DNA from: Candidatus Poribacteria bacterium
GTDB taxonomy: Bacteria > Poribacteria > WGA-4E > WGA-3G
NCBI GenBank assembly: GCA_028821605.1
Contig: JAPPFM010000050.1
Coordinates: forward strand, 1-64,000
Length of the DNA: 64,000 nt
Reading direction: 5' to 3'
Made by a program: the position numbers and the translations under genes. The notes beneath the pieces were generated by a model. The model searched no databases. It worked only from the letters and a program-made list of their open reading frames with translations, and had not been told where the DNA came from. Of this stretch, positions 37,072 to 45,672 are shown piece by piece (within the stretch, counting starts at the first letter, position 1; each line of letters opens with the position of its first letter).

Positions 37072-38124
37072 CTAAAACTCGTTGAACACCTTTACGGGCT
37101 GTCCCGTTTCAATGGATTTCCATGCCGCGACACCAACAGCAATAGATTTCGCGCCGTCAATCACATTCGGCGCGGGTTCTAAATCTTCCTCAAGGCACTG
37201 CTGAAAATGACGCATATAGCGGATAACCGTCTGTCCGTGTCCGTAAACGCTTGTATCTATCTCAGGAGGACATATCACTTCAAACGGTTCTCTGGTGGCC
37301 ATTTTGTCGAGCATCAACTTGACGTGACCCTCTTTGTTGTCCGTAAAGTCCCCAATTACCGTCCCTTTACTTCCGAAAACGGAGATCTGCTGCATCGGCA
37401 TCGGTGGATGGACGATATCGTAAAGCCCCATCGCTCTCGCGATCTGCCCGCTCTTAAACTTCAGGTTGAGAAAGAAATTATTCTTTATAGGGTATTCCGG
37501 TGTGAGTAAACCTTTCGTCCCATAGGCGTGCACCTCATCTACATCACCGAGGAGACAGCGCAATAGGTCAACAGGATGCACAATACCGCCGAACATCAAA
37601 TCTTGCGGTTCATGGAGTCGCCACGGCGTGAAATCGTAGACCTCGCGCATGTCGTGGACATAATAGGCATCCGCTAACATAATCTCGCCTAAATCGCCAT
37701 CGTCAAGGAACTGTTTCATCGTCAAAAACTGGAGGTCAAACCGCATTGATTGCCCCACAAGGAATTTGACCTTGTGTTCGCGCACCAAATCCACCAGTTG
37801 CTGTGCATCCGCCAATTTGGTCACCATAGGTTTTGTGCAGATGACATGTTTCCCCGCTTCAATCGCAGCGATGCAATGTTCAGCATGCAAGTGGTCCGGA
37901 GAATAGATCGCGATGACAGAAATATCATCACGCTGCACCAGTTCTCGATAATCTGTCGTCCAGAAATCCACACCAATTTGGTTGGCGTAGTTTTCAAGCA
38001 CATCCGCCCGCTTCGCACAGATGCCGCGAAGTTCATATTTCAGATCTGGTACATCTTTCAAAAGTGTCGCAGTCGATCCCATATTCGTGGGATTCATCCC
38101 AATAACGCCCAATCCTATTGCCAT
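37072..38124 (-). CDS. Gfo/Idh/MocA family oxidoreductase
   Basis: A 350-residue NAD(P)-dependent dehydrogenase. The nucleotide-binding start is GLGVIGMNPTNMG and the catalytic pair Lys98-Pro99 lies in VICTKPM. The second domain has GGIVHPVDLLRCLLGDVDEV. The glycine-rich loop is atypical (G-M-N-P-T-N-M-G), as in some subgroups. GGGAGGAG precedes the ATG. Probable sugar or polyol substrate. Confidence 0.9.
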   Translation of the reverse strand: MAIGLGVIGMNPTNMGSTATLLKDVPDLKYELRGICAKRADVLENYANQIGVDFWTTDYRELVQRDDISVIAIYSPDHLHAEHCIAAIEAGKHVICTKPMVTKLADAQQLVDLVREHKVKFLVGQSMRFDLQFLTMKQFLDDGDLGEIMLADAYYVHDMREVYDFTPWRLHEPQDLMFGGIVHPVDLLRCLLGDVDEVHAYGTKGLLTPEYPIKNNFFLNLKFKSGQIARAMGLYDIVHPPMPMQQISVFGSKGTVIGDFTDNKEGHVKLMLDKMATREPFEVICPPEIDTSVYGHGQTVIRYMRHFQQCLEEDLEPAPNVIDGAKSIAVGVAAWKSIETGQPVKVFNEF

Positions 38125-38197
38125 TTCGTGTCTCCTCCCTGAGTCAGTTGACGTGCTGCCATTCTATCATAATTCACTTTTGCTGGCAAATAGGAGA

Positions 38198-39874
38198 TCA
38201 TTTTTCTATATCTGAGTCAAGTTCCTTTGCCTTTTTGAAATCCGCCTTCGCTTCCCTTTTTTGCCCAAGTAACACTTTCACAATGGCGCGATTGTAGTGG
38301 GCTCTGGCAAAATCAGGCTTGAGATCAACGGTTTTATCGAAATCATCAATCGCCCCATTGTAGGCACCAAGGGCAACTTTCGCAACACCGCGCGTGTGGT
38401 AGTAATAAGGATTCTCCACGTCAAATTTGATAGCCGAATCACAATCAGTTATTGCTGCTTCGTATAGGCTTCGCGCATCTTCCATATTCCCTTGGGTTGA
38501 CTCATAGTTACCCAAGCAAATTCTTGTATACCCGCGGACGATATAGGCATAAGTATCATTCCGATCAAAACTGATTGCCTTATCGAAGTCTGCAATTGCT
38601 GCATAATAGTGCTCCTTCGACTCCGTGGTATGTCCTTGGTTGGTTGCAGAGATGCCCAAGGCGACCTTCACCGTTCCACGCTCCGCGTATGCGGGAAACT
38701 TTGGGTAGATACCGATGGCTTTATCAAAGTCTTCAAGTGCTGCCCGATAGTACTGTTGTGCTACCTCTGTGTACCCCTTGATAAATTCAGCGTGACCAAG
38801 GAAGGTTCTCGTATATCCGCGCTTGAAATACGCGGGAGTATTCTTGGGAGTAATGCTGATGACCTTATCAAGATCCTGAATCGCTGAACGATAATATTGC
38901 TGTGCTACCTCCGGCGCATTTTTGTCAAATTTAGAGCGACCAAGATGGGCTTTGGCATATCCACGATTCTCATATCTCATGCTTATTCCTGTGAATGTAG
39001 GATTTATCGTAACAAATTTATCAATTGCCTCTATCGCACCAGCGTAGTCATCGGTATAGAATTTGCTGGATGCCTGATAGAGATAGAGATAGGCGCGTAT
39101 TGAGCCTCTGTTCTGCCATTTTGCCAAAGGTTCAACTGTTCCTGAGCGGTTGAGTAGTCCTTTGAGTACGTTTGACCCAACGGCATAACCGATAGCACCG
39201 CTACCAGCAACAGTAATACCGACGACTTCGCCTTTGGTATTCAGCACAGGACCGCCACTGTTACCCCCCGGACTGTTCGGTGTTACACGAAGCCACACAC
39301 CGTTAAGCCGCTCCGAAAGGACAGTGTTCTCCATGATATTAAACCTATCAGCAGGATAGCCTATACCGAAAACAGTCTCACCACTGCTAACTGCGTCACT
39401 ATTGCCGAGGACAAGCGGTACGCCAGGGCCAGATACTTGTAGAATGACGAGATCATTTTGAGTATCAAACGCCGTAACACCTCGAATTGTAAAGTTCGCG
39501 TTATCGGTCCTCACGTGTAATGACGCAAGATCAGCAGCTGCAAGACCATGAATGTTAGTAACAATCTTGTCATTTGCCACGAAAAAGCCGCTACCGATCA
39601 TCGTTGAATCCCCTTCTCCGTAAGCCACACGGACCGTAGACGCTTTTACCTTTTCCGTATCTAAACCTTCAGCCACACCAAAGGGTAGGCCGGGACCTTC
39701 TGGAGTACCGCGCGGCACAGCGTATACTGGGTGCAGTTCAATAAATTTTTTCAAGTCAAGTTCTGATGTGCGTGTTAATATCGTTTCGCCAACCTGATGA
39801 TCGGGTGTCCGCGCACATGAAAGGGCAAGCCCCAAAACAAAGAAACTGAGTAAAAATTTGGTAGGACGTTTCAT
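38198..39874 (-). CDS. DegP/S1C-like serine protease-TPR lipoprotein
   Basis: A 558-residue protein. The lipobox LALSC puts the lipidated Cys at 20. Residues 70-240 are a trypsin-like domain with a full triad: His in VTNIHGLAA, Asp in DTQNDLVIL, Ser in PGGNSGGPVL. Residues 270-555 carry about six TPR units. There is no PDZ domain. It is probably anchored in the periplasm and cuts or senses proteins bound by the TPRs. AAAGGA precedes the ATG. Confidence 0.88.
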   Translation of the reverse strand: MKRPTKFLLSFFVLGLALSCARTPDHQVGETILTRTSELDLKKFIELHPVYAVPRGTPEGPGLPFGVAEGLDTEKVKASTVRVAYGEGDSTMIGSGFFVANDKIVTNIHGLAAADLASLHVRTDNANFTIRGVTAFDTQNDLVILQVSGPGVPLVLGNSDAVSSGETVFGIGYPADRFNIMENTVLSERLNGVWLRVTPNSPGGNSGGPVLNTKGEVVGITVAGSGAIGYAVGSNVLKGLLNRSGTVEPLAKWQNRGSIRAYLYLYQASSKFYTDDYAGAIEAIDKFVTINPTFTGISMRYENRGYAKAHLGRSKFDKNAPEVAQQYYRSAIQDLDKVISITPKNTPAYFKRGYTRTFLGHAEFIKGYTEVAQQYYRAALEDFDKAIGIYPKFPAYAERGTVKVALGISATNQGHTTESKEHYYAAIADFDKAISFDRNDTYAYIVRGYTRICLGNYESTQGNMEDARSLYEAAITDCDSAIKFDVENPYYYHTRGVAKVALGAYNGAIDDFDKTVDLKPDFARAHYNRAIVKVLLGQKREAKADFKKAKELDSDIEK

Positions 39875-40077
39875 AAGTTGTTCCTTTCCACAGTTGAGAT
39901 TCCAGTTGTAAATTTAGGTACTACCGATTGCCTTCTAATGTTAAGTTAGTTGCTGATCATTCGGGTTTCTTTGAGAAAAAAATGGAAGCATTATAGACAT
40001 GCCGACCGTATTAGACTAAAATGACTTTATAGAAAACCGCACCCACCACACAGAGCGTTTACTCACCTGAAAACTAT

Positions 40078-40106
40078 TTGCCTTCTGCCCCAATTTGATG
40101 TAAAAT
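40078..40106 (+). promoter_or_regulatory. Possible promoter of the TRAP gene
   Basis: TTGCCT (40078-40083) and TAAAAT (40101-40106), spacer 17, directly before the ribosome site of the TRAP permease. The same -35 variant occurs at 53149. Confidence 0.45.
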
Positions 40107-40122
40107 TATTAGCGGAGGAAAG

Positions 40123-42018
40123 ATGACACAAACTGAAACGAAAAAAATCACTGGCATTGACACCCAGCGGACCGAACTCAAAAAAGTATACAAATGGATT
40201 TTTGAACTCGGCGCAGCAGCAATGGTGCTTTTCTATATCTACAGCGCAGGGTTTGGCAGTGCCAATGAACAATACCATCTCGGTTTCTATCTTCTGCTAA
40301 CCTTCTCACTCATTGGTATCTTTTACCGCTGTCGTAAAAACTCTCCGTTCTCCCGTCCATCCATACTGGATCTGCTCCTGATCGCATTTAGCATCTTTAC
40401 AATTGGCTACTGGATTGTAGAATATCCAGATCTGGTCAATCGGGCGGGCAACTACAACCGACTCGATATTTTCGTAGGTGCAGTCGCTATAGTAATTAGT
40501 TTTGAGGTGAGCCGTCGGACGGTAGGTTTGGCACTCCCAATCATCGCTGTAATCGGTATCCTATATGCTCTTTTCGGCAGGTCTATGCCGGACGTTATCG
40601 CCCACAAAGGCTTTCCAATCCGACGGGTTATCGAATACTGCTTCTTCAGTCAAGCCGGTGTCTTCGGTATCATGGCAAACGTGATGGCGACCTACGTGAT
40701 CCTCTTTATTTTCTTTGGGGCATTTTTGGAGAAATCCGGGGTCGGGCAATTCTTTATCAATCTGCCCATGTCCTTAGCAGGACGTTCAATAGGCGGTGCG
40801 GCGAAAGTTTCCGTTATGACTTCCGGATTTTTCGGGTCTGTCGCGGGAAGCGCAATCGCAAACACAGTCGCCACTGGCACGTTCACCATACCATTGATGA
40901 AACGAACCGGCTTCCGTCCGCACGTCGCCGGAGCAGTTGAGGCTTCCGCCTCCGTAGGTGGACAATTCCTACCACCCGTGATGGGAGCAGGGGCATTCCT
41001 GATGGCGGAACGAACCGGCTTGCCATATAGCAAAATCGCACTTTTGTCCATCATGCCAGCGATTCTCTATTTCTTATCCGTCTGGGTGATGGTGCATTTT
41101 GAAGCGAAGAAGGAAGGACTTGAACGGATATCTGAGGAAGAAATCCCGAAATTCCTTCCACTTCTTAAAAGCGGTTGGTATTACTTATTGCCACTGCTTA
41201 CCCTCATCGGGATGCTCATCGCTGGGTATACCGCTTACAAAGCGGCGTTCTTTGCGATTCTCGTCACGATTGGAGTGAGTTATTTCCGTCCGGAGACAAG
41301 GCTAACACCGAAACGTATCTGGGAAGCGATGGTCAGTGGCGCGAAGAATTCGCTCGCCATTGGTGGTGCAGTTGGCACGATCGGTATCATCGTCGCTGTC
41401 ATAGACTTAACAGGCTTGGGACGGATATTTCCAGATTTAGTGCTATCTGTCGCAGCCGATAACAAGGCCATCGCGATACTATTTCTCGCCGCTGCCTCTT
41501 TAGTTTTAGGGATGGGAATTCCCGTGACCGCCGCTTATCTCATTACTTCCGAACTCGCAGTGCCGGTTCTGACAACTCCAGAGATGGGTTTATCGGTTAT
41601 TGCAGCGCACTTGATCATTTTCTGGTTAAGCCAAGACTCAAACATCACGCCTCCGGTCGCGTTGGGGGCTTATGCAGGTGCCGCTATCGCTCGTGCCGAT
41701 CCATGGAAGACGGGATGGGCGTGTTTCAAATTCGCCAAACTTCTCTACGTGATGCCGCTGCTATTTGCGTATACACACATCCTCTTCACAGATGGTACAG
41801 CGGTTGAATACATATTGTCTGTCGCAAGTGCTGTTGTTGGCACGATTATTTTTTCGATGGTCACGATGGGGTACTTCGTCCGAAAGACGCATTGGTATGA
41901 ATGGGTACTGCTTGCGCTCGCGGCGTTCCTTGCATACATTTACAACATCTGGACATTTGTTCTTGCCATAGTCATAGTTGTTGTTATCTACATCCTTCAG
42001 AAACGTTCAGAGATATAG
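40123..42018 (+). CDS. TRAP transporter fused permease (DctQM type)
   Basis: A 631-residue inner-membrane protein with the small (DctQ-like, residues 25-175) and large (DctM-like, 185-600) TRAP permease subunits in one chain. Characteristic segments are FFGSVAGSAIANTVATGTFTIPLM and GGQFLPPVMGAGAFLMAE. TRAP transporters use a sodium or proton gradient and a periplasmic binding protein, in the fused class usually a TAXI protein. No TAXI gene is in the window, so the partner is encoded elsewhere. GGAGG precedes the ATG. Confidence 0.93.
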   Translation: MTQTETKKITGIDTQRTELKKVYKWIFELGAAAMVLFYIYSAGFGSANEQYHLGFYLLLTFSLIGIFYRCRKNSPFSRPSILDLLLIAFSIFTIGYWIVEYPDLVNRAGNYNRLDIFVGAVAIVISFEVSRRTVGLALPIIAVIGILYALFGRSMPDVIAHKGFPIRRVIEYCFFSQAGVFGIMANVMATYVILFIFFGAFLEKSGVGQFFINLPMSLAGRSIGGAAKVSVMTSGFFGSVAGSAIANTVATGTFTIPLMKRTGFRPHVAGAVEASASVGGQFLPPVMGAGAFLMAERTGLPYSKIALLSIMPAILYFLSVWVMVHFEAKKEGLERISEEEIPKFLPLLKSGWYYLLPLLTLIGMLIAGYTAYKAAFFAILVTIGVSYFRPETRLTPKRIWEAMVSGAKNSLAIGGAVGTIGIIVAVIDLTGLGRIFPDLVLSVAADNKAIAILFLAAASLVLGMGIPVTAAYLITSELAVPVLTTPEMGLSVIAAHLIIFWLSQDSNITPPVALGAYAGAAIARADPWKTGWACFKFAKLLYVMPLLFAYTHILFTDGTAVEYILSVASAVVGTIIFSMVTMGYFVRKTHWYEWVLLALAAFLAYIYNIWTFVLAIVIVVVIYILQKRSEI

Positions 42019-42028
42019 GAAGCACTTT

Positions 42029-42865
42029 TCAAGGCGTGCCAACGATTTCTTGAAGTCGCTGTAAGAGACTATCTGCCATTCGGCGAGATGCGCGTAAGTT
42101 GAACTGCTCAACCACTTGCTCAGCGCGGAAGGTGTTTCCTTGGTAGTAACGCCAGAAAATAAATGTGCCCCACAACAGAGCGTCTACATAATGCCCATCT
42201 AATACCGCATCAACAGTGAGAAAACCGAGCGCACCGTTCAGCACAAGCGCATTTAAACCGTCCCTCCAATTACCTACGTAAATTTGCCCCAACCCAGGAA
42301 GGATCTTCGACAATACTCTGGCAACTTCGATAGACTTCCGTGGCATATTAAGAGCATCGTCAAAAAGCGTCTGAAGTCCTTCATCCGTGGTATACGTTTG
42401 TAGTGCTTCGCGCGCCTCTTCCCACTTGAACTGATAGATACAGGCAACACCCTGCAAGAAAAGCGCACGCCGATACAACCGTGTGGAAGGGGAACGCATC
42501 ATGACCTTAATCGATTCCAACCGCGCAAGATCATAGTCCTGCGCGGCGATCAACGTCACGGCGAGTTCCAGTTGGTATTCTGATTTTCCTTCGCTATCCG
42601 CTGCGAGATGCATTCCGGTCTGGAGAGCAGTGATTGCTTCCGACCACAATCCCTGTGCTCTATAGGCAAGCCCAATGTTGTAATATACCTCGCCAACACT
42701 TGCATCGTCTGGGTGGAAAAAGAGAAAACGTTTATACTCGGTGATGGCAGCATCGTAGTTTCCGTGTGCGGCGAGATGTCTGCCGAGGGATAAAGGGGAT
42801 TCTTCTGCAACTGCAGAGAAGCCGCTGAAGAACAAAAGAATGATAATTAGGTAGGACTTACGCAA
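42029..42865 (-). CDS. Exported TPR protein with C-terminal membrane helices; 5' end altered by a MITE
   Basis: About 278 residues from a TTG start at 42865: a signal peptide (YLIIILLFFSGFSAVAEE), three or four TPR units (residues 20-170), and a C-terminal membrane region with LPGLGQIYVGNWRDGLNAL, as in the paralogue at 58817. An alternative start is GTG 42985, which reads through the MITE. The 94-bp MITE plus its duplicated target add 33 codons in frame and split the original signal peptide. Both readings keep the mature protein intact. The MITE supplies AAAGGA before TTG 42865. Function unknown; perhaps envelope assembly. Confidence 0.7.
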   Translation of the reverse strand: MRKSYLIIILLFFSGFSAVAEESPLSLGRHLAAHGNYDAAITEYKRFLFFHPDDASVGEVYYNIGLAYRAQGLWSEAITALQTGMHLAADSEGKSEYQLELAVTLIAAQDYDLARLESIKVMMRSPSTRLYRRALFLQGVACIYQFKWEEAREALQTYTTDEGLQTLFDDALNMPRKSIEVARVLSKILPGLGQIYVGNWRDGLNALVLNGALGFLTVDAVLDGHYVDALLWGTFIFWRYYQGNTFRAEQVVEQFNLRASRRMADSLLQRLQEIVGTP

Positions 42866-42945
42866 CGTCCTTTGCTGGTGAGGTTTGAAACCTCGCCAGC
42901 TGCGTGCGTGCCGTAGGTACTCATCGGTAAATTGCGTAAGTCCTA
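42852..42945. mobile_element. 94-bp MITE with 14-bp TIRs and TTAGG target duplication
   Basis: Arms TAGGACTTACGCAA (42852-42865) and TTGCGTAAGTCCTA (42932-42945) are perfectly complementary. TTAGG lies immediately outside both ends (42847-42851, 42946-42950). Inside is a short hairpin GGTGAGGTTT/AAACCTCGCC. Related ends occur at 9598, 19859 and, for the inner part, 61460-61500. No transposase is in the window. Confidence 0.9.
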
Positions 42946-43004
42946 TTAGGAAAAGAGATATAGAGTTGTTCAAGATTTGAGCCACGCGGAAGTCGGGTTA
43001 GCCT

Positions 43005-43289
43005 TCACGAATAGACACCCAGTCGTACTTTGGTCTGTTGATACTGCAAGCATTGGTTTTTGGCAATCCGATACATCCACGTTCCAAACGCCGTGCGACC
43101 TTGAAACGCCTTAATGTGCTTGCGTGCTTCTGAAAACGACGCGTATGTTATACTTTCGGCATCCCTTGGATTGCCAAGCATCTGATATGCAACCTCATAA
43201 ATTTTTGGACGGTGGCGTTTAATCAATTCATCAAATGCCTTGTCATCTCCGGCTACTGCTTTCTGAATGTAAACATCATCAGGAATCAT
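43005..43289 (-). CDS. Sigma-70 region 2 protein lacking region 4 (second stub)
   Basis: A 94-residue protein: AVAGDDKAFDELIKRHRPKI, a core-binding segment LGNPRDAESITYASFSEARK, and the helix TAFGTWMYRIAKNQCLQY. It resembles the stub at 10778 in length and in ending just after region 2. No region 4 is found downstream in any frame before the next gene. A near-consensus promoter at 43324-43352 and a GAGGT site show that it is a transcribed gene. Confidence 0.78.
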   Translation of the reverse strand: MIPDDVYIQKAVAGDDKAFDELIKRHRPKIYEVAYQMLGNPRDAESITYASFSEARKHIKAFQGRTAFGTWMYRIAKNQCLQYQQTKVRLGVYS

Positions 43290-43323
43290 AACGTTTACCT
43301 CGTTGAGAGTTAGGTTTGTTTAT

Positions 43324-43352
43324 AGTATACACTTTCACGAGCGGTTTGTCAA
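43324..43352 (-). promoter_or_regulatory. Sigma-70 promoter of the sigma stub
   Basis: On the minus strand TTGACA (43352-43347), 17 bases, TATACT (43329-43324), about 35 bases before the ATG. Confidence 0.75.
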
Positions 43353-43497
43353 ACTTGCTTTGTTTGAAAACGGCAGTCTACCTTATATTTACGAACTTTT
43401 TTTAGGATCGTGTGTCTAAATTGTATAGCAAACCTAAATATTACATATTCCTTTTAACTAAACACACTTTATTCATAAAAGAAAGAGAATTGCTACT

Positions 43498-44100
43498 ATG
43501 AAAACAGACGCAACTAAACAACCGAAAACCCTCGTTAACACACGAATGAAAGCACTCTTTACCGCACAAGAAGATAGCCCACCAACATTAAAAAAAATCA
43601 ACCTTGCCCGCCTCACACCCTTCCAACGCGGACTGCTCGTTACGGATGGAACAGTTACACGGTTCATTGAAGCATATACACTTGCACCGATAGAGGTCGT
43701 CCTGCTACAACAAGCAAGACAGACGTTACACACCGAACATACTTGGCTCGAGCTGCGCGCCGGAGAAGAAATCATTTCACGGCAAGTTGTCCTTCAAACA
43801 GACTCGCGGGACGAACCATCTCCGATAATTCATGCCTATGCAGACTCACTCATTGTGCCACAACGCCTACCACAATCAATTTTGGACGGGTTAGAATCTG
43901 ACAAACAAGGATTAGGTGGACTTTTACGGCGCAGTGGTTTAGAGACTTGGCGTGAGCTGCTCTGGTGTGGGATAGAAATCTTGACCAATCTACCGCCTGC
44001 TGCCAAACATCTTGAGGGCGAGACTTTTATCAGTCGCGCGTATCGGGTATTCTCGGACGAAGCCCCACTCATGCTGATTAATGAGAAATTTCCACTTTGA
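43498..44100 (+). CDS. Chorismate lyase-like protein (DUF98/UbiC family)
   Basis: A 200-residue protein of the chorismate pyruvate-lyase-like DUF98 family. Conserved segments are LLVTDGTVTRFIEAYT near residue 47, IEVVLLQQ, ERAGEEIISRQVVL-like strand (RAGEEIISRQVVL) and the C-terminal RAYRVFSDEAPLMLINEKFP. UbiC-type enzymes make 4-hydroxybenzoate from chorismate, but DUF98 proteins in bacteria often lack that activity, and no quinone gene is near. No signal peptide. Confidence 0.75.
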   Translation: MKTDATKQPKTLVNTRMKALFTAQEDSPPTLKKINLARLTPFQRGLLVTDGTVTRFIEAYTLAPIEVVLLQQARQTLHTEHTWLELRAGEEIISRQVVLQTDSRDEPSPIIHAYADSLIVPQRLPQSILDGLESDKQGLGGLLRRSGLETWRELLWCGIEILTNLPPAAKHLEGETFISRAYRVFSDEAPLMLINEKFPL

Positions 44101-44187
44101 TGGTTATCAAGGACCAGTCGTCAGTTACGCTTTTGTAGCAGGTAAATATGTCGTTACTGACACAGCGTCCGCCTTAACTGATAACTG

Positions 44188-44206
44188 AAAGGTTTTTCGC
44201 AGAAAA
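44188..44206. repeat. Hairpin GGTTTTTC-GCA-GAAAAACC
   Basis: An 8-bp perfect stem with 3-base loop in the spacer before the selenoprotein-like gene, near GATAACT repeat strings. Its role is unknown. Confidence 0.5.
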
Positions 44207-44250
44207 ACCGAACTGATGACCGATAACTACTAAGAAAGGAGAATATTCCA

Positions 44251-45582
44251 ATGAAATTCCGAATTCTGAGTATAATACTCGGCATACTACTCTTAGCCGT
44301 ATCCTTCTGCTTCGGCCACGGCGACGAAGAGGTTGCAGAGGATCAGGTAATGGTGAAATCAACCGGTTACTGGATCTATAACGACCTTGATAAGGGTATT
44401 GCCGAAGCAGAAAAGACAGGACAACCCTTGCTCGTCGTTTTCCGCTGAGTGCCGTGAGAGTCCTGCCAAGGCTTCGACGAACAGGTTGTTCGTCACGACA
44501 AACAAATAAAAAATCTGATGGAGCAATTTGTGCGCGTCCGTATTGTGCAAGGCAACGGTATAGACTTATCACTGTTCCAATTCGATTACGATCTCACCTT
44601 CGCAGTTTTCTTTATGAATGCCGATAAAACCATCTATGGACGTTTTGGCACACGTGCGGAATATGAAAATGCAGCAAAGGACATCTCAATTGAGGGCTTC
44701 AAAGGAGCACTTGAAGCTGCTCTTACACTACACAGCGAATATCCTGACAACAAAGCAGTTTTAGCCGCGAAGACCGGACCTGAGCCGATAAAGAAAACCC
44801 CAGAGGCATTTCCAGCGTTGTTGCGCTACTCGTCAACTCTGAATTTTAATGGACGAATTGAAGGACAGTGTATCCACTGCCACCAGATCGGTGAAGCACA
44901 GCGAGAGATCCACTGGTATGACCGGAAGTCAATTCCGGACGCAATCCTTTATCCGTTTCCAATGCCTGATGTTCTGGGGTTACATTTTTCACCCAAGCAT
45001 CGCGCGAAGATTAGTAAAGTGGTACCTGGTTCCTTCGCCGAAAAAGACGGTTTTCGTCGTGCAGATGAAATCTTAACGCTTGACGGACAACCGATTATCT
45101 CAATTGCTGATGTGCAGTGGGTACTACACCGCGCACCGGAAAACACAACATTACCAGCAACAGTTGATCGACACGGCAAGGAAATTAACCTTACGCTCAC
45201 GCTCAAACCGGGCTGGCGGAAGGGAAGCGACATCTCTTGGCGCACGACCACAGGCGAATTGCGCCTTGTGGCACTCGGTGGGATGGTACTTCAAGACCTA
45301 TCCGACGCTGAACGCCAACGCAACGCCATCGGCAAAACAGAGATGGCACTGAACGTTGAGGTCGTCAGTCGTCGCTCACGTCGTTCAAACTCAGAAACCA
45401 ATGCCCAAAAGGCAGGTATCCGTCGAGGGGACATTATCGTCGCTTACGGTGACCGGACGGACCGGTTGATGGAAAGCGGTATTATCGCCTATGTACTACA
45501 GGATGAACCTCAAGCAAAGGCTTTACCCATAAAACTCCTGCGAAATGGAGAGCAGATCAAAGTAGAACTTTCACTCGAATGA
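44251..45582 (+). CDS. Putative selenoprotein: exported thioredoxin-like (UxxU), CxxCH and two-PDZ protein
   Basis: One frame of 443 codons is broken only by two TGA codons, at 44446-44448 and 44455-44457. Around them the frame reads VVFR-U66-V-P-U69-E-S-C72-QGFDEQV, where a thioredoxin-like fold is expected to have its Cys-x-x-Cys. A bacterial-SECIS-like hairpin follows at 44476-44494. The protein has a signal peptide (residues 1-22), the thioredoxin-like domain (35-165), a CIHCH haem c-type motif at 207-211, a PDZ domain near 240-325 and a second near 370-443. It would act outside the cytoplasm as a redox protein. AAAGGAG precedes the ATG. If Sec is not inserted, a 65-residue peptide would result. 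SelA, SelB, SelD and tRNA-Sec are not in the window. Confidence 0.85.
44476..44494 (+). promoter_or_regulatory. Bacterial SECIS-like stem-loop
   Basis: GACGAAC-AGGTT-GTTCGTC: a 7-bp perfect stem with a 5-base loop that has G in its second position. The loop starts 25 bases after the second TGA and 34 after the first, inside the usual 16-37 base range for bacterial SECIS elements. Confidence 0.75.
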
Positions 45583-45603
45583 TTGAGAGACAAAAGGGGA
45601 AAT

Positions 45604-45649
45604 CCACGGGTTGGACAACCCGTGGGTCCCGTACCGACGAATGTACGGG
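45604..45649. repeat. Two adjacent hairpins
   Basis: CCACGGGTTG-GA-CAACCCGTGG (45604-45625) and CCCGTAC / GTACGGG (45628-45634, 45643-45649). They form a dispersed palindromic repeat in the spacer between the selenoprotein-like gene and the DUF3500 gene. Confidence 0.6.
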
Positions 45650-45672
45650 GCAATTCCGTCAAAGGGATTTTC

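Noticed and set aside
44251-44448. Separate 65-residue secreted peptide, with a second gene starting at 44518
   Set aside because: The frame continues in register past two TGA codons with a thioredoxin-like pattern and a SECIS-like hairpin, so one selenoprotein gene explains the data better.
45583-45672. N-terminal extension of the DUF3500 protein
   Set aside because: It is made of palindromic repeat sequence and would mask the signal peptide.
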